A DNA stretch of 11,387 nt. It comes from Chthoniobacterales bacterium (GTDB taxonomy: Bacteria > Verrucomicrobiota > Verrucomicrobiia > Chthoniobacterales > UBA10450). This document shows positions 1 through 7,043 of this stretch, in pieces (the stretch's first letter is position 1; each line of letters starts with the position of its first letter). The notes below the pieces were generated by a model that saw nothing but the letters and a program-made list of their open reading frames with translations, had not been told where the DNA came from and ran no database searches. Both the position numbers and the translations under genes were made by a program. The stretch lies in NCBI GenBank assembly GCA_013697015.1, contig JACCXL010000125.1, positions 1 to 11,387 on the forward strand, written 5' to 3'.

Positions 1-315
1 CAGATGTTTTTCCGACCAGCGACAAATTGCCTGGAGCGGTTCCACGAGTGTGCGTCCGAGAGAAGTCAGAGTGTATTCGACCTTCGGCGGCACGACCGCG
101 TACACCTTGCGCTGCACCAGCCCGTCACGCTCCAGCGTGCGGAGTGTTTGCGTCAGCATTTTTTGGGAGACGCCGCCGATCTCGCGTTGCAACTCCGCAT
201 AACGGTGGGTGCCCGTCGCGAGGACATGGATGATCAACGCCGTCCATTTATCAGCGATTCGTTCCAACACCACGCGCGACAAGCAGCGCGGATTCATCAC
301 GGAAGTTTTGGACAT
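1..315 (-). CDS. HxlR-family winged-helix transcriptional regulator (3' end cut by window edge)
   Basis: Reading the complement from the ATG at 313-315 gives 105 codons with no stop, so the gene runs off the left edge. The product matches the HxlR family (small MarR-like DNA-binding proteins of about 110-130 residues): an N-terminal Cys (C11), then ERIADKWTALIIHVL, the recognition-helix region QREIGGVSQKMLTQTLRTLE (about 44-63), and the wing DGLVQRKVYAVVPPKVEYTLT (about 64-84) followed by LGRTL. Some HxlR proteins such as YodB and HypR sense oxidants or electrophiles through an N-terminal Cys; C11 is near the usual place and a second Cys is C98, but redox sensing is inference. A second in-frame ATG is at codon 7. 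The gene diverges from purD across 168 bp (316-483). I see no clear operator or sigma-70 promoter there, so its target is unknown; autoregulation is common in the family. Confidence 0.9.
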   Translation of the reverse strand, partial: MSKTSVMNPRCLSRVVLERIADKWTALIIHVLATGTHRYAELQREIGGVSQKMLTQTLRTLERDGLVQRKVYAVVPPKVEYTLTSLGRTLVEPLQAICRWSEKHL

Positions 316-483
316 CGGGAAGGGTAAATTTCCACCGCACATTCCGCAAGGACGTAACTAACCGCTGGAGGCGTAAGGTATTGAGACACTGTATTGCCGG
401 ACGCGCTCGTCGCGCAGATCTCTTGCCAGCGTCTCAGCGCTGCCCCACCTTTCCGCCTCTATGTCACCGGGTCTGCGCGGCGG

Positions 484-1770
484 ATGAAGGTTCTCGTCGT
501 TGGTAGCGGCGGGCGCGAACACGCACTCGTGTGGAAACTCCAGCAGTCCAGTGCGGTTGATCGCATTTATTGCGCTCCCGGTAATGCCGGAACCTCGGCG
601 CTGGGCGAAAACGTCCCGATTCCTGCGCACGACATCACCGCACTGGCAAAATTCGCGCGACAAAACGCCGTCGGCCTGACGGTTGTCGGTCCGGATGATT
701 CGCTTGCGGCGGGCATCGCCGATTTTTTCGCGGCGGAAGACCTGCGGATTTTTGGCCCAACGCGCGCGGCGGCGCGCTTGGAGTCCTCCAAGATTTTCGC
801 CAAGCAGTTGATGCAGCATCGCTCGATTCCGACCGCCCGCGCCGGCACATTTTCGTCCAGCGAGGAGGCCTTGCGATTTTGCGAGACGCTCCGATTTCCC
901 GCCGTCATCAAGGCCGACGGACTGGCGCTCGGCAAAGGCGTGATTATCGCGAACAATCGCGCGGAAGCGGCGGCGGCGATCGACAGCATGATGAACCGGC
1001 GGCTATTTGGAGGTGCGGGCGCGAACGTGGTAATCGAGCAGTTTTTGTCCGGCTGGGAATGTTCACTCCACCTTCTCGTGAGCGGCGCAAATTACCATAT
1101 GCTGGCCACGGCGCGGGATCACAAGCGCGCGCAGGATGGCGATCGTGGGCCGAACACCGGCGGGATGGGCGCCGTCAGTCCCGCCACCGACTGGACGCCG
1201 GAGTTACAACGACGTTTCGAAAACGACGTGATGCGGCCACTGCTCGCCGGATTGCGAGAACAGGATCTCACCTTCCGCGGCTTGCTCTTTCCGGGGATGA
1301 TGGTCACGGCCGAAGGCCCGCAGGTGCTCGAGTTCAATTGCCGGTTTGGCGATCCGGAAACGCAGGCGATTTTGCCGCGGCTGAAATCGGATCTGCTCGA
1401 AATTTTGGATGCGACGATTGACGGGACGCTGGAACGCGTCCGAATCGAATGGGACACGCGCGCCGCCGTGACGGTGGTGATGGCATCGGGAGGATATCCA
1501 GGCGCCTACGAAACGGGAAAGCCAATCACCGGTCTTGATGAGGTTGCCGTGAAGGATGGAGTGCAGGTGTTCCATGCGGGCACGCGCTGGGAAAACGGCA
1601 GGATCGTCACCGCCGGCGGGCGCGTTCTGGCTGTCACCGCCCTGGGCGACGGCGTGACCGAGGCGCGTGATCGCGCCTACGCTGCCGTCGCGCGTATTCG
1701 TTTTGAAGGCTGTCACTATCGGCGCGACATTGCCGCCAGCGCAGTTTCGGTTAATCTCGCAAACTCTTGA
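484..1770 (+). CDS. purD: Phosphoribosylamine--glycine ligase (GAR synthetase)
   Basis: PurD joins glycine to 5-phosphoribosylamine with ATP, the second step of de novo purine synthesis, in the cytosol. The product is 428 residues, the normal family length. The N-terminal domain opens with MKVLVVGSGGREHAL. The ATP-grasp core shows KADGLALGKG (143-152), DHKRAQDGDRGPNTGGMG (212-229, the family signature) and LEFNCRFGDPETQ (282-294, with metal-binding E283 and N285). The C-terminal domain carries ASGGYPGAYETGKPI and a VFHAGT segment. The ATG at 484 is chosen because family homology begins exactly there; an in-frame ORF extends upstream to 394 but adds unrelated sequence. The Shine-Dalgarno is weak. 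Small deviations from consensus are VGPDDS where VGPEAP is usual, and GWECS where GEExS is usual. The stop overlaps the next ATG by one base, so translation of the two genes is probably coupled. Confidence 0.97.
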   Translation: MKVLVVGSGGREHALVWKLQQSSAVDRIYCAPGNAGTSALGENVPIPAHDITALAKFARQNAVGLTVVGPDDSLAAGIADFFAAEDLRIFGPTRAAARLESSKIFAKQLMQHRSIPTARAGTFSSSEEALRFCETLRFPAVIKADGLALGKGVIIANNRAEAAAAIDSMMNRRLFGGAGANVVIEQFLSGWECSLHLLVSGANYHMLATARDHKRAQDGDRGPNTGGMGAVSPATDWTPELQRRFENDVMRPLLAGLREQDLTFRGLLFPGMMVTAEGPQVLEFNCRFGDPETQAILPRLKSDLLEILDATIDGTLERVRIEWDTRAAVTVVMASGGYPGAYETGKPITGLDEVAVKDGVQVFHAGTRWENGRIVTAGGRVLAVTALGDGVTEARDRAYAAVARIRFEGCHYRRDIAASAVSVNLANS

Positions 1771-2897
1771 TGCCTCGTTCTCCAGCCCTGGCGCTTATTG
1801 GCGCGGCGCTTTTGTTTGCCGGTGCCGCGAAGGCGCAGTCCACTCCGCAGCCTGCGGTTAGCGGAGTCGCCAACAAACCCACGCCGTCTCCGGCTGCACC
1901 TGCGCAACCGAGCGCGCCGCCGACTATGGAGACGCTCATTGGCTCGATGAGTGGCGATGAGTTGCAACAGGCGATCCAGTTGCTGAAGAAAAATTATATC
2001 AACGCTGATTCTCTTAATGAGGAGGAGATGAGCCGCGCGACGCTGCAAGGATTGCTCATGCGAATCGGTCGCGGCGTGATGCTCCTCCCGGCCGCTGACG
2101 CCGCGCGCAAAGAAGCCAGCACGCCCTCCTACACCGAGATCCTCGACGGCCATATCGGATATGTCAGGATCGGCTCGCTGACGGCTGAGAATCTGAAAGC
2201 ACTCGACGCTACCTTGCAGACGTTTCCCGCCAAAAAAGTGGACGCGATCGTGCTCGATCTCCGAGCCGGCCCAGCCACGGGCGACTTCGAAATCGCAGCG
2301 GAGTTCGCGAAACGATTTTGCGCAAAAGGCAAAGCACTTTTCACTTTGCACAAAGCGAACGCCCGCCAGGAACGCGCCTTCGTTTCCGATCGCGATCCGG
2401 CCTTCCCTGGTCTGGTGCTTGTGCTGGCCGATAAGGATACGAGTGGCGAGGCGGAAGCAGTGGCGGCTGTCCTGCGAGCACAGGCGAAGGCACTGATCAT
2501 CGGTCAACCGACTGCCGGTCGTGCCGTCGAGTATTCTGACTTGCCCTTGACCGGCGGCAAAGTGTTACGCGTGCCGGTGGGGGAAGTCGTGCTGCCCGAT
2601 CGCCAGCCGCTGAATGCGAGAGGAATCAAACCGGATCTCCCGGTCGAGTTGGCTGCCGCCGATAAACGGCAAATTTTTCAGATGAGTAGCGAGAAGGGAA
2701 TGGCTCTGTTTGTTTTTGAAAATGAGCGGCCGCATCTGAACGAAGCAGCGTTACTGGCGGGGAAAAATCCCGAGCTCGAAGTGATGGAGGCGGCGCAACG
2801 CCGTGGACGGACGCAGGAGAAAACCGTCCCGCGCGATTTTGTGCTGCAGCGTGCGGTGGATGTGGTGACGTCGCTCGCGGTCTATCAGCGGCGCTAG
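1770..2897 (+). CDS. Secreted CtpA/S41-like protein lacking PDZ domain and catalytic dyad (probable pseudoenzyme)
   Basis: The 375-residue product begins with a signal peptide (hydrophobic core ALALIGAALLFAGAA, likely cleavage after AKA at 22/23). A Pro/Ala-rich linker (about 25-52) follows. Residues 60-107 resemble the N-terminal helical cap of carboxy-terminal processing proteases (LLKKNYINAD, then LQGLLMRIGRG). The S41 core runs from about 127: HIGYVRIGSL, DAIVLDLRAGP (158-168), ALIIGQPTAGRA (241-252) and ARGIKPDLPVEL. No PDZ domain lies between cap and core. Aligning to E. coli Prc, whose Ser452 and Lys477 are 25 apart, puts G226 and R251 at those positions, also 25 apart; the neighbouring S225 is out of register. 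Proteolysis is therefore unlikely, and a binding or scaffold role outside the membrane is inference. The C-terminal 70 residues are charged and unassigned. The ATG at 1770 sits in TGATG with the purD stop, implying coupling. An inactive tail-specific protease homologue is the best description. Confidence 0.8.
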   Translation: MPRSPALALIGAALLFAGAAKAQSTPQPAVSGVANKPTPSPAAPAQPSAPPTMETLIGSMSGDELQQAIQLLKKNYINADSLNEEEMSRATLQGLLMRIGRGVMLLPAADAARKEASTPSYTEILDGHIGYVRIGSLTAENLKALDATLQTFPAKKVDAIVLDLRAGPATGDFEIAAEFAKRFCAKGKALFTLHKANARQERAFVSDRDPAFPGLVLVLADKDTSGEAEAVAAVLRAQAKALIIGQPTAGRAVEYSDLPLTGGKVLRVPVGEVVLPDRQPLNARGIKPDLPVELAAADKRQIFQMSSEKGMALFVFENERPHLNEAALLAGKNPELEVMEAAQRRGRTQEKTVPRDFVLQRAVDVVTSLAVYQRR

Positions 2898-2970
2898 CTT
2901 TTCCCGCGCTGCGTTCCGTAATCACGCGACAGCTGGAAAACAGGCGCTCCTCGCGGTAATCTGTGCGGCG

Positions 2971-3711
2971 GTGAACCCACTCGAGAAACGTATCGGCCAT
3001 AAGTTTCGCAACGCGCTCCTGCTCGCCGAAGCGTTGACGCACCCGAGTCTCGGGCACGAAAGCCAGCGGCGGCATTTTGATAATCAGCGTTTGGAATTTT
3101 TGGGAGATGCCGTGCTGCAGCTCGTCATGACGGAACGGCTCTATGCGCAATTTCCACACGAAGCCGAAGGCCGCCTGACCAAGCTGCGTTCGCGCCTGGT
3201 CTCGCGGGACGCCCTGCAGAATCACGGGACACAACTGGACCTGGGAAAATTTTTAATGATGGGCCGCGGTGAAGAAGCGAGCGGAGGCCGGGAACGCACT
3301 TCCACGCTGGCGGACGCCTTCGAGGCGCTGATTGGGGCCATCTATCTGGATAGCGATTTCGAGACCGCGCGGCGTTTCATTCTGCGAGAAGCGGAACGAG
3401 ATCTGGCGCAGCTCACGCGCCAGCCCGTGGATGTGAATCCCAAAGGGGAGCTTCAGGAATTGCTGCAATCGATTTCGCCGCGCAGTCCGACTTACGAGGT
3501 TCTCTCGCAGACCGGACCGGAGCATGAAAAGAATTTCGTGGTGCAGGTCGTCTGGGAAGGTTTGCCACTCGGGGAAGGGCAAGGCGGGAGTAAGAAGCAG
3601 GCCGAAACCGCCGCCGCTCTTGACGCGATGCAATCGCAGCGCTGGAAAGCAGTGTCAGCGGACGCGGGCACGGGACGGGAAGTGGCGCAGCGGGAAGTCT
3701 CCGCCAGTTAG
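2971..3711 (+). CDS. rnc: Ribonuclease III
   Basis: RNase III cleaves double-stranded RNA and matures rRNA precursors and some mRNAs; it works as a homodimer with Mg2+. The product is 246 residues, normal for the family. The catalytic domain (about 1-150) has the signature NQRLEFLGDAVL (38-49) with E42 and D46, and LADAFEALIGAIYLD with D115 and E118, matching the metal-binding acids of E. coli RNase III. The position equivalent to E. coli E38 is Q39, a substitution that also occurs in active enzymes. The double-stranded RNA-binding domain spans about 157-224 (PKGELQELLQ to GGSKKQAETAAALDAM). The start is GTG at 2971, where homology begins, without a strong Shine-Dalgarno. The gap to the preceding gene is 73 bp, so it may be cotranscribed with purD. 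The C-terminal 20 residues are a non-conserved tail. The stop lies one base from the convergent thiD stop. Confidence 0.96.
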   Translation: MNPLEKRIGHKFRNALLLAEALTHPSLGHESQRRHFDNQRLEFLGDAVLQLVMTERLYAQFPHEAEGRLTKLRSRLVSRDALQNHGTQLDLGKFLMMGRGEEASGGRERTSTLADAFEALIGAIYLDSDFETARRFILREAERDLAQLTRQPVDVNPKGELQELLQSISPRSPTYEVLSQTGPEHEKNFVVQVVWEGLPLGEGQGGSKKQAETAAALDAMQSQRWKAVSADAGTGREVAQREVSAS

Positions 3712-3712
3712 G

Positions 3713-4543
3713 CTAGGGCCGCTCCGGACTGTGATTTAAGGCGTCGATGCGGGTGCCGGCTCCCGTTTGCCATGTGAAGTGCTGATTGATCGAGCGCGTC
3801 ACGAATTCTTTCGCCTGACGGATCGCCGGTTCGAGTTCCAAACCGAGCGCCAGACCGGCGGCAATACCGGCGGAATAGGTGCAGCCAGTTCCATGAGTCG
3901 AGACGTCGCGGACAAACGGCTGCGTAAATTCACAGATCCCGTGTGCCGTGACGAGAAGATCGGTCGCGTCTTCGCCCGGAAGATGCCCGCCCTTCAGCAA
4001 AACAGAGGCTCCGTATTTCTGTCTGAGACGCTGAGCTGCGTCGTGCATTTGCGCAACATCACGAATGCGATGGCCGAGGAGTGCGCCTGCTTCATCGAGA
4101 TTCGGTGTCAGCAAAGTGGCGAGGGGGAAGAGCTCGCGCTCGCAGGTGTCGATTGCCTCCTTTTGCAGGAGTAAGGCGCCACTCGTGGCCACCATTACGG
4201 GATCGACGACGATCGGCAGCCGTCGGGTCTGTTTCCTTCGCTCGGTCGCGAGGATTTCCGCCACCTCGTGAACCAGTGCGGCCGAATGGAGGAGGCCGGT
4301 TTTCACCGCGGCGACGGGGAAAGCGTCGAACAGAACCCGGATTTGTTCCCGCAGCATGTCGACGGGGATCGGGAAAATTCGCGTAACCTGACCGGGGGTT
4401 TCGGCCACCACGCAGGTGATGGCATTGAGACCGTAGACGCCCAGCGCGGTAAATGTTTTCAGATCCGCCTGCACGCCCGCGCCCGCGCTGCTGTCCGATC
4501 CGGCGATCGTTAAGGCAACTTTAGCTGCGGGCCCGGCTGCCAT
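3713..4543 (-). CDS. thiD: Hydroxymethylpyrimidine/phosphomethylpyrimidine kinase
   Basis: ThiD phosphorylates HMP and then HMP-phosphate to HMP-PP, the pyrimidine half of thiamine. The product is 276 residues, a ribokinase-fold protein of typical length. Motifs in order are TIAGSDSSAGAGVQADLKTF (12-31), the substrate-side segment ITCVVAETPG (42-51), VVDPVMVATSG (112-122), LTPNLDEAGALLG (145-157), LLKGGH (182-187), and the anion hole with putative catalytic Cys, STHGTGCTYSAG (215-226, C221). In Salmonella ThiD a Gln (Q44, in AQNT) contacts the HMP ring; here the aligned residue is E48. This may be a lineage variant or affect substrate choice among pyrimidine and pyridoxal substrates. The ATG at 4543 places the motifs at normal distances. 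The ferredoxin gene is 30 bp upstream on the same strand, so the two are probably cotranscribed. No TPP riboswitch is apparent upstream. Confidence 0.95.
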   Translation of the reverse strand: MAAGPAAKVALTIAGSDSSAGAGVQADLKTFTALGVYGLNAITCVVAETPGQVTRIFPIPVDMLREQIRVLFDAFPVAAVKTGLLHSAALVHEVAEILATERRKQTRRLPIVVDPVMVATSGALLLQKEAIDTCERELFPLATLLTPNLDEAGALLGHRIRDVAQMHDAAQRLRQKYGASVLLKGGHLPGEDATDLLVTAHGICEFTQPFVRDVSTHGTGCTYSAGIAAGLALGLELEPAIRQAKEFVTRSINQHFTWQTGAGTRIDALNHSPERP

Positions 4544-4573
4544 TGCGAAATGCAGCGCGTTTTGTCGAACCGG

Positions 4574-4807
4574 CTAGGTGCCGTCGCTGCCGATCGCCTC
4601 GACCGGACACCCTTCCATCGCCTCTTTGCAGAGGGCTTCCTCTTCCGGACTCTCCGATTGCTTGTAGACGAACGAATGCCCACCGTCGTCGTTTCGCTTG
4701 AAATTGGCTGGCGCGGTTTCGCGGCACAAGTCACAATCGATGCATTGATCGTCAACGTAGAATTGGCCGCCGATGTTCTCTGGATATTTGTTCGCTGCGT
4801 CCGCCAT
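4574..4807 (-). CDS. Single-cluster [4Fe-4S] ferredoxin
   Basis: This is a 77-residue acidic electron carrier. Three cluster cysteines are in CIDCDLC (C22, C25, C28) and the fourth is C67 in CKEAMEGCPVEAI, the arrangement of Desulfovibrio gigas- or Thermotoga-type monocluster ferredoxins. In those proteins the Cys before the first Pro (CP) pairs by disulfide with the Cys eight residues before the last ligand. Here the first is Ala (A32 in RETAP) but the second remains (C60), so C60 is unpaired. The ATG at 4805-4807 is chosen with GGAAAAG just upstream; a TTG at 4861 would add an unrelated 18-residue extension. The gene lies 30 bp upstream of thiD and diverges from the small membrane protein/TauE operon. 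The redox partner cannot be told from the sequence. Confidence 0.92.
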   Translation of the reverse strand: MADAANKYPENIGGQFYVDDQCIDCDLCRETAPANFKRNDDGGHSFVYKQSESPEEEALCKEAMEGCPVEAIGSDGT

Positions 4808-4941
4808 GGTCTTTTCCGTAAAAGTGTCGGAGAAGTTCAGGGTAAAACCTTGCGCACGCAATGAATTTTTGAATTGTCGTACCGCTCGCGCGCAACCGAC
4901 AGTGTGGCCAGCGTCGAAGAACAGGTGTGCCTGCCCGGAGG

Positions 4942-5187
4942 ATGTTGAAAGCTGAAGCTTCCCAGACCCTGCGCGCGTTTCTGATCGAACTTGCTGTCTA
5001 CGCCGTCCTGGTAGTCGGGTATCTGTTCGCCATCCAGCACTTTTTCCTCGACCGCCTTCTACAGCTCGAGGAGAAGCATCTTACCCTTTACGCTCTGGTC
5101 GCTATTGGACTGATCATCGGTCAGGCGGTGGTGCTCGAGCTGATCACGACAGGGTTGCTACGTCTCCTGCGCGGCCGGTCGGAATAA
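4942..5187 (+). CDS. Small two-helix membrane protein, first gene of the TauE operon
   Basis: The product is about 81 residues from ATG 4942; a GTG at 4927 would add five residues. The start is uncertain because GGAGG at 4937-4941 abuts the ATG. Two hydrophobic segments are clear: FLIELAVYAVLVVGYLFAI (TM1) and LYALVAIGLIIGQAVVLELI (TM2). They are joined by a charged loop (DRLLQLEEKH), and a basic end (LLRLLRGRSE) follows TM2. I do not recognise a named domain. The stop is one base before the TauE-family ATG, so the two are almost certainly translationally coupled. Such tight linkage suggests an accessory or stabilising subunit of the permease, which is inference. The gene diverges from the ferredoxin gene; the intervening bases show no convincing sigma-70 promoter. 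Confidence 0.8.
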   Translation: MLKAEASQTLRAFLIELAVYAVLVVGYLFAIQHFFLDRLLQLEEKHLTLYALVAIGLIIGQAVVLELITTGLLRLLRGRSE

Positions 5188-5188
5188 G

Positions 5189-6115
5189 ATGCACTTTCCG
5201 ATCTCCGGCACCGACATCAGCCCGACCTATCTGGTTTTGACTGGGTTCCTGATCGGTATTATGGGCGGCTTTTTCGGGGTGGGCGGCAGCTTCATCGCGG
5301 GACCCGCGCTGCGGGCGGTGGGCATGGATTGGAATTTCGCTGTCGGCACCGATCTCGCCCACATCGTCGGGAAATCGGTCGTCGCGGCCAAACGCCACCG
5401 CGCTCTCGGCAACGTCGATCTGCGCCTCGGATTGCTCATGGCCTTCGGAACGATCGGCGGCGCGGAATGCGGCGCGCAGTTGATCCAAATGCTGAAGCGC
5501 ACGGGAAATGTTAACTCCGTGGTGAGCTACGTCTCCATTGTCATTTACGTCAGCATTTCGACCTTCATGATCTGGGAAAGCTGGAGGACTCTTCGGTTGC
5601 AGAAACGCACGAAAAGCAAGGGCCGTGGCGGTTCCGCCGCCGCGAAACGCGATGAGACATCCTTCATGCACGTCACCCGGGCGATTCAAAATCTGCAGCT
5701 TAAGCCGATGATCGCGCTGCCTACTTCGGGGGTCGCAGCGATATCTCTCTGGGTGATTCTGGCGGTGTCGTTCGTGGGCGGATTGTTCAGCGGATTTCTC
5801 GGCGGCGGTGCCGGATACATTCGCATGCCGATGCTCGTCTATGTGCTTGGAGTCCCGACGCACCTGGCCGTGGGCACTGACTTATTCGAAATCATCATCT
5901 CGGCCAGCTATGGCACCTTCAGTCATGCCGTGAAAGGGAACGTAGATATCTTGGTCGCGCTCGTCATGAATACGGGCGCCGCGGTCGGCGCGCAGATCGG
6001 CGCTATCGCCACGCAATATTTCGCCGGCCCGAAAATCCGCCTCGCCTTCGTCCCGCTGCCATTAATCGGCGCCGCCATCGTAATTTATACTCTTATGACC
6101 GGACACAAACTGTAA
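5189..6115 (+). CDS. TauE/SafE-family (TSUP) permease, probable sulfur-anion or organic anion transporter
   Basis: The 308-residue integral membrane protein has the two-fold repeat of the TauE/SafE (former DUF81) family. Repeat 1 contains GGFFGVGGSFIAGP (26-39) then AVGTD (51-55). Repeat 2 contains GGLFSGFLGGGAGYIRMP then an identical AVGTD (227-231). I count about eight membrane segments, split by a basic cytoplasmic-type loop at about 128-175 (RTLRLQKRTKSKGRGG). Family members move sulfite, sulfoacetate, thiosulfate or other anions; the substrate and direction here cannot be read from the sequence, and nearby genes offer no sulfur pathway. The ATG at 5189 has GGAATAAG upstream and follows the small membrane protein stop after one base. 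The universal stress protein gene starts 4 bp after the stop. The three genes look like one transcript. Confidence 0.9.
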   Translation: MHFPISGTDISPTYLVLTGFLIGIMGGFFGVGGSFIAGPALRAVGMDWNFAVGTDLAHIVGKSVVAAKRHRALGNVDLRLGLLMAFGTIGGAECGAQLIQMLKRTGNVNSVVSYVSIVIYVSISTFMIWESWRTLRLQKRTKSKGRGGSAAAKRDETSFMHVTRAIQNLQLKPMIALPTSGVAAISLWVILAVSFVGGLFSGFLGGGAGYIRMPMLVYVLGVPTHLAVGTDLFEIIISASYGTFSHAVKGNVDILVALVMNTGAAVGAQIGAIATQYFAGPKIRLAFVPLPLIGAAIVIYTLMTGHKL

Positions 6116-6119
6116 TCGC

Positions 6120-7016
6120 ATGAACATCCTGATCTGCAGCGATGGCACCGATCCCGCCGATAATCCGAATCGTCTCGGTGGACTCTTCGCCACGGCGTGC
6201 GGCGCATCCGTCACCATGCTTGGCATTGCTGAACAATCTGCAGATGACCAATCGCTGCGGAGAGCGCTGCAAGCGGAGGCCGACGATCTTCGCAAACTGA
6301 ATCTCTCCCCGCAGGTCGTGATTCGCGCCGGCGATCCGGTGGCCGGGATCCTCCAGCAAACTTCCGCCGTCGCCTACGATCTTGTCGTTGTCGGTTCCCG
6401 CAGAAAGCGATCGACCGGACTCCATTGGCGTTCCGAACGCACCTATGAGGTCATCAAAGCGATTCCGCCCCCGGTACTGATCGCCACGGGTGTGCGCGAT
6501 TCGATGAAAAAGCTCCTCGTTTGCACGGGCGGGAAACGATACATCGATAACGCGGTTAATCTTACCGGCCGGCTCGCCGTTCAGCTCGGCGCTTCCGTTA
6601 CCCTGCTGCACGTGGCGGCTGAGCCGCCAGCTCTCTACGCCGACCTTGTCCTCCTCGAAGAAGACGTAGGAGCCCTCCTCGCGTCCGGTTCGGAGTTGGG
6701 ACGGAACCTGTTGCGGCAAAAAGAAGCTCTGGAGAAGCTTGGCGTAACGACCGAAGTGTGCGTTCGTCACGGCCTTGTGGTCGATCAGGTTTTCCAAGAA
6801 GTTAGCGTCGGCGGACACGACCTTATCGTAACCGGGACGTCGCAGGCGCGAGGCACCCTGCGTCATTACATCATGGGAGATGTGACGCGCAGCATCGTGA
6901 ACCGTGCAAGCTGTCCGGTCCTGGTCGCGCGCGCGGGAAAGGAAATCGATAAGCCAAATGGCTTCTGGCATAGCCTGAAGCGACTCTTCGCTGGATCAGG
7001 CAATCCCACGAACTAA
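6120..7016 (+). CDS. Tandem universal stress protein (two UspA domains)
   Basis: The product is 298 residues with two UspA-like alpha/beta domains. Domain 1 (about 1-126) begins MNILICSDGTD and ends DLVVVGSRRKRSTGLHW to PPPVLIATG. Domain 2 (about 130-273) begins KKLLVCTGGKRYIDNA and ends DLIVTGTSQARGTLRHYIMG to CPVLVARAG. ATP-binding Usp proteins carry G-x2-G-x9-G(S/T) near the C-terminal end of the domain. Domain 2 keeps the general pattern (GTSQARG, then MGDVTRSI) with an altered spacing, while domain 1 has lost it (SRRKRSTGLHWRSERTYE). Nucleotide binding, if any, is more likely in domain 2. A basic tail of about 25 residues (FWHSLKRLF) could associate with membranes. It starts 4 bp after the TauE-family stop, suggesting a cytosolic regulatory partner of the permease, which is inference. 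It ends convergently 27 bp from trpC. Confidence 0.92.
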   Translation: MNILICSDGTDPADNPNRLGGLFATACGASVTMLGIAEQSADDQSLRRALQAEADDLRKLNLSPQVVIRAGDPVAGILQQTSAVAYDLVVVGSRRKRSTGLHWRSERTYEVIKAIPPPVLIATGVRDSMKKLLVCTGGKRYIDNAVNLTGRLAVQLGASVTLLHVAAEPPALYADLVLLEEDVGALLASGSELGRNLLRQKEALEKLGVTTEVCVRHGLVVDQVFQEVSVGGHDLIVTGTSQARGTLRHYIMGDVTRSIVNRASCPVLVARAGKEIDKPNGFWHSLKRLFAGSGNPTN

Positions 7017-7043
7017 TGAGCGCATCATAGCCTGCCCGGGCTT

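Noticed and set aside
381..386. TTGAGA as a -35 element for purD.
   Set aside because: No AT-rich -10 element lies at 16-18 bases downstream; the sequence there is GC-rich.
394..483. Upstream extension of the purD frame by 30 codons.
   Set aside because: PurD homology begins precisely at the ATG at 484 and the extension has no family resemblance.
1716..2507. 263-codon minus-strand open frame opposite the S41-like gene.
   Set aside because: The Arg/His-rich composition and lack of motifs are typical of a shadow; the plus strand has a signal peptide and fold motifs.
4808..4941. Possible TPP riboswitch upstream of the ferredoxin-thiD pair.
   Set aside because: Neither the CTGAGA nor the other conserved THI-box core segments are present on the minus strand.
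7017..7043. GC-rich palindrome GCCCGGGC between the convergent usp and trpC genes, considered as a bidirectional terminator.
   Set aside because: It has no loop or T tract, so it does not meet the pattern of an intrinsic terminator.
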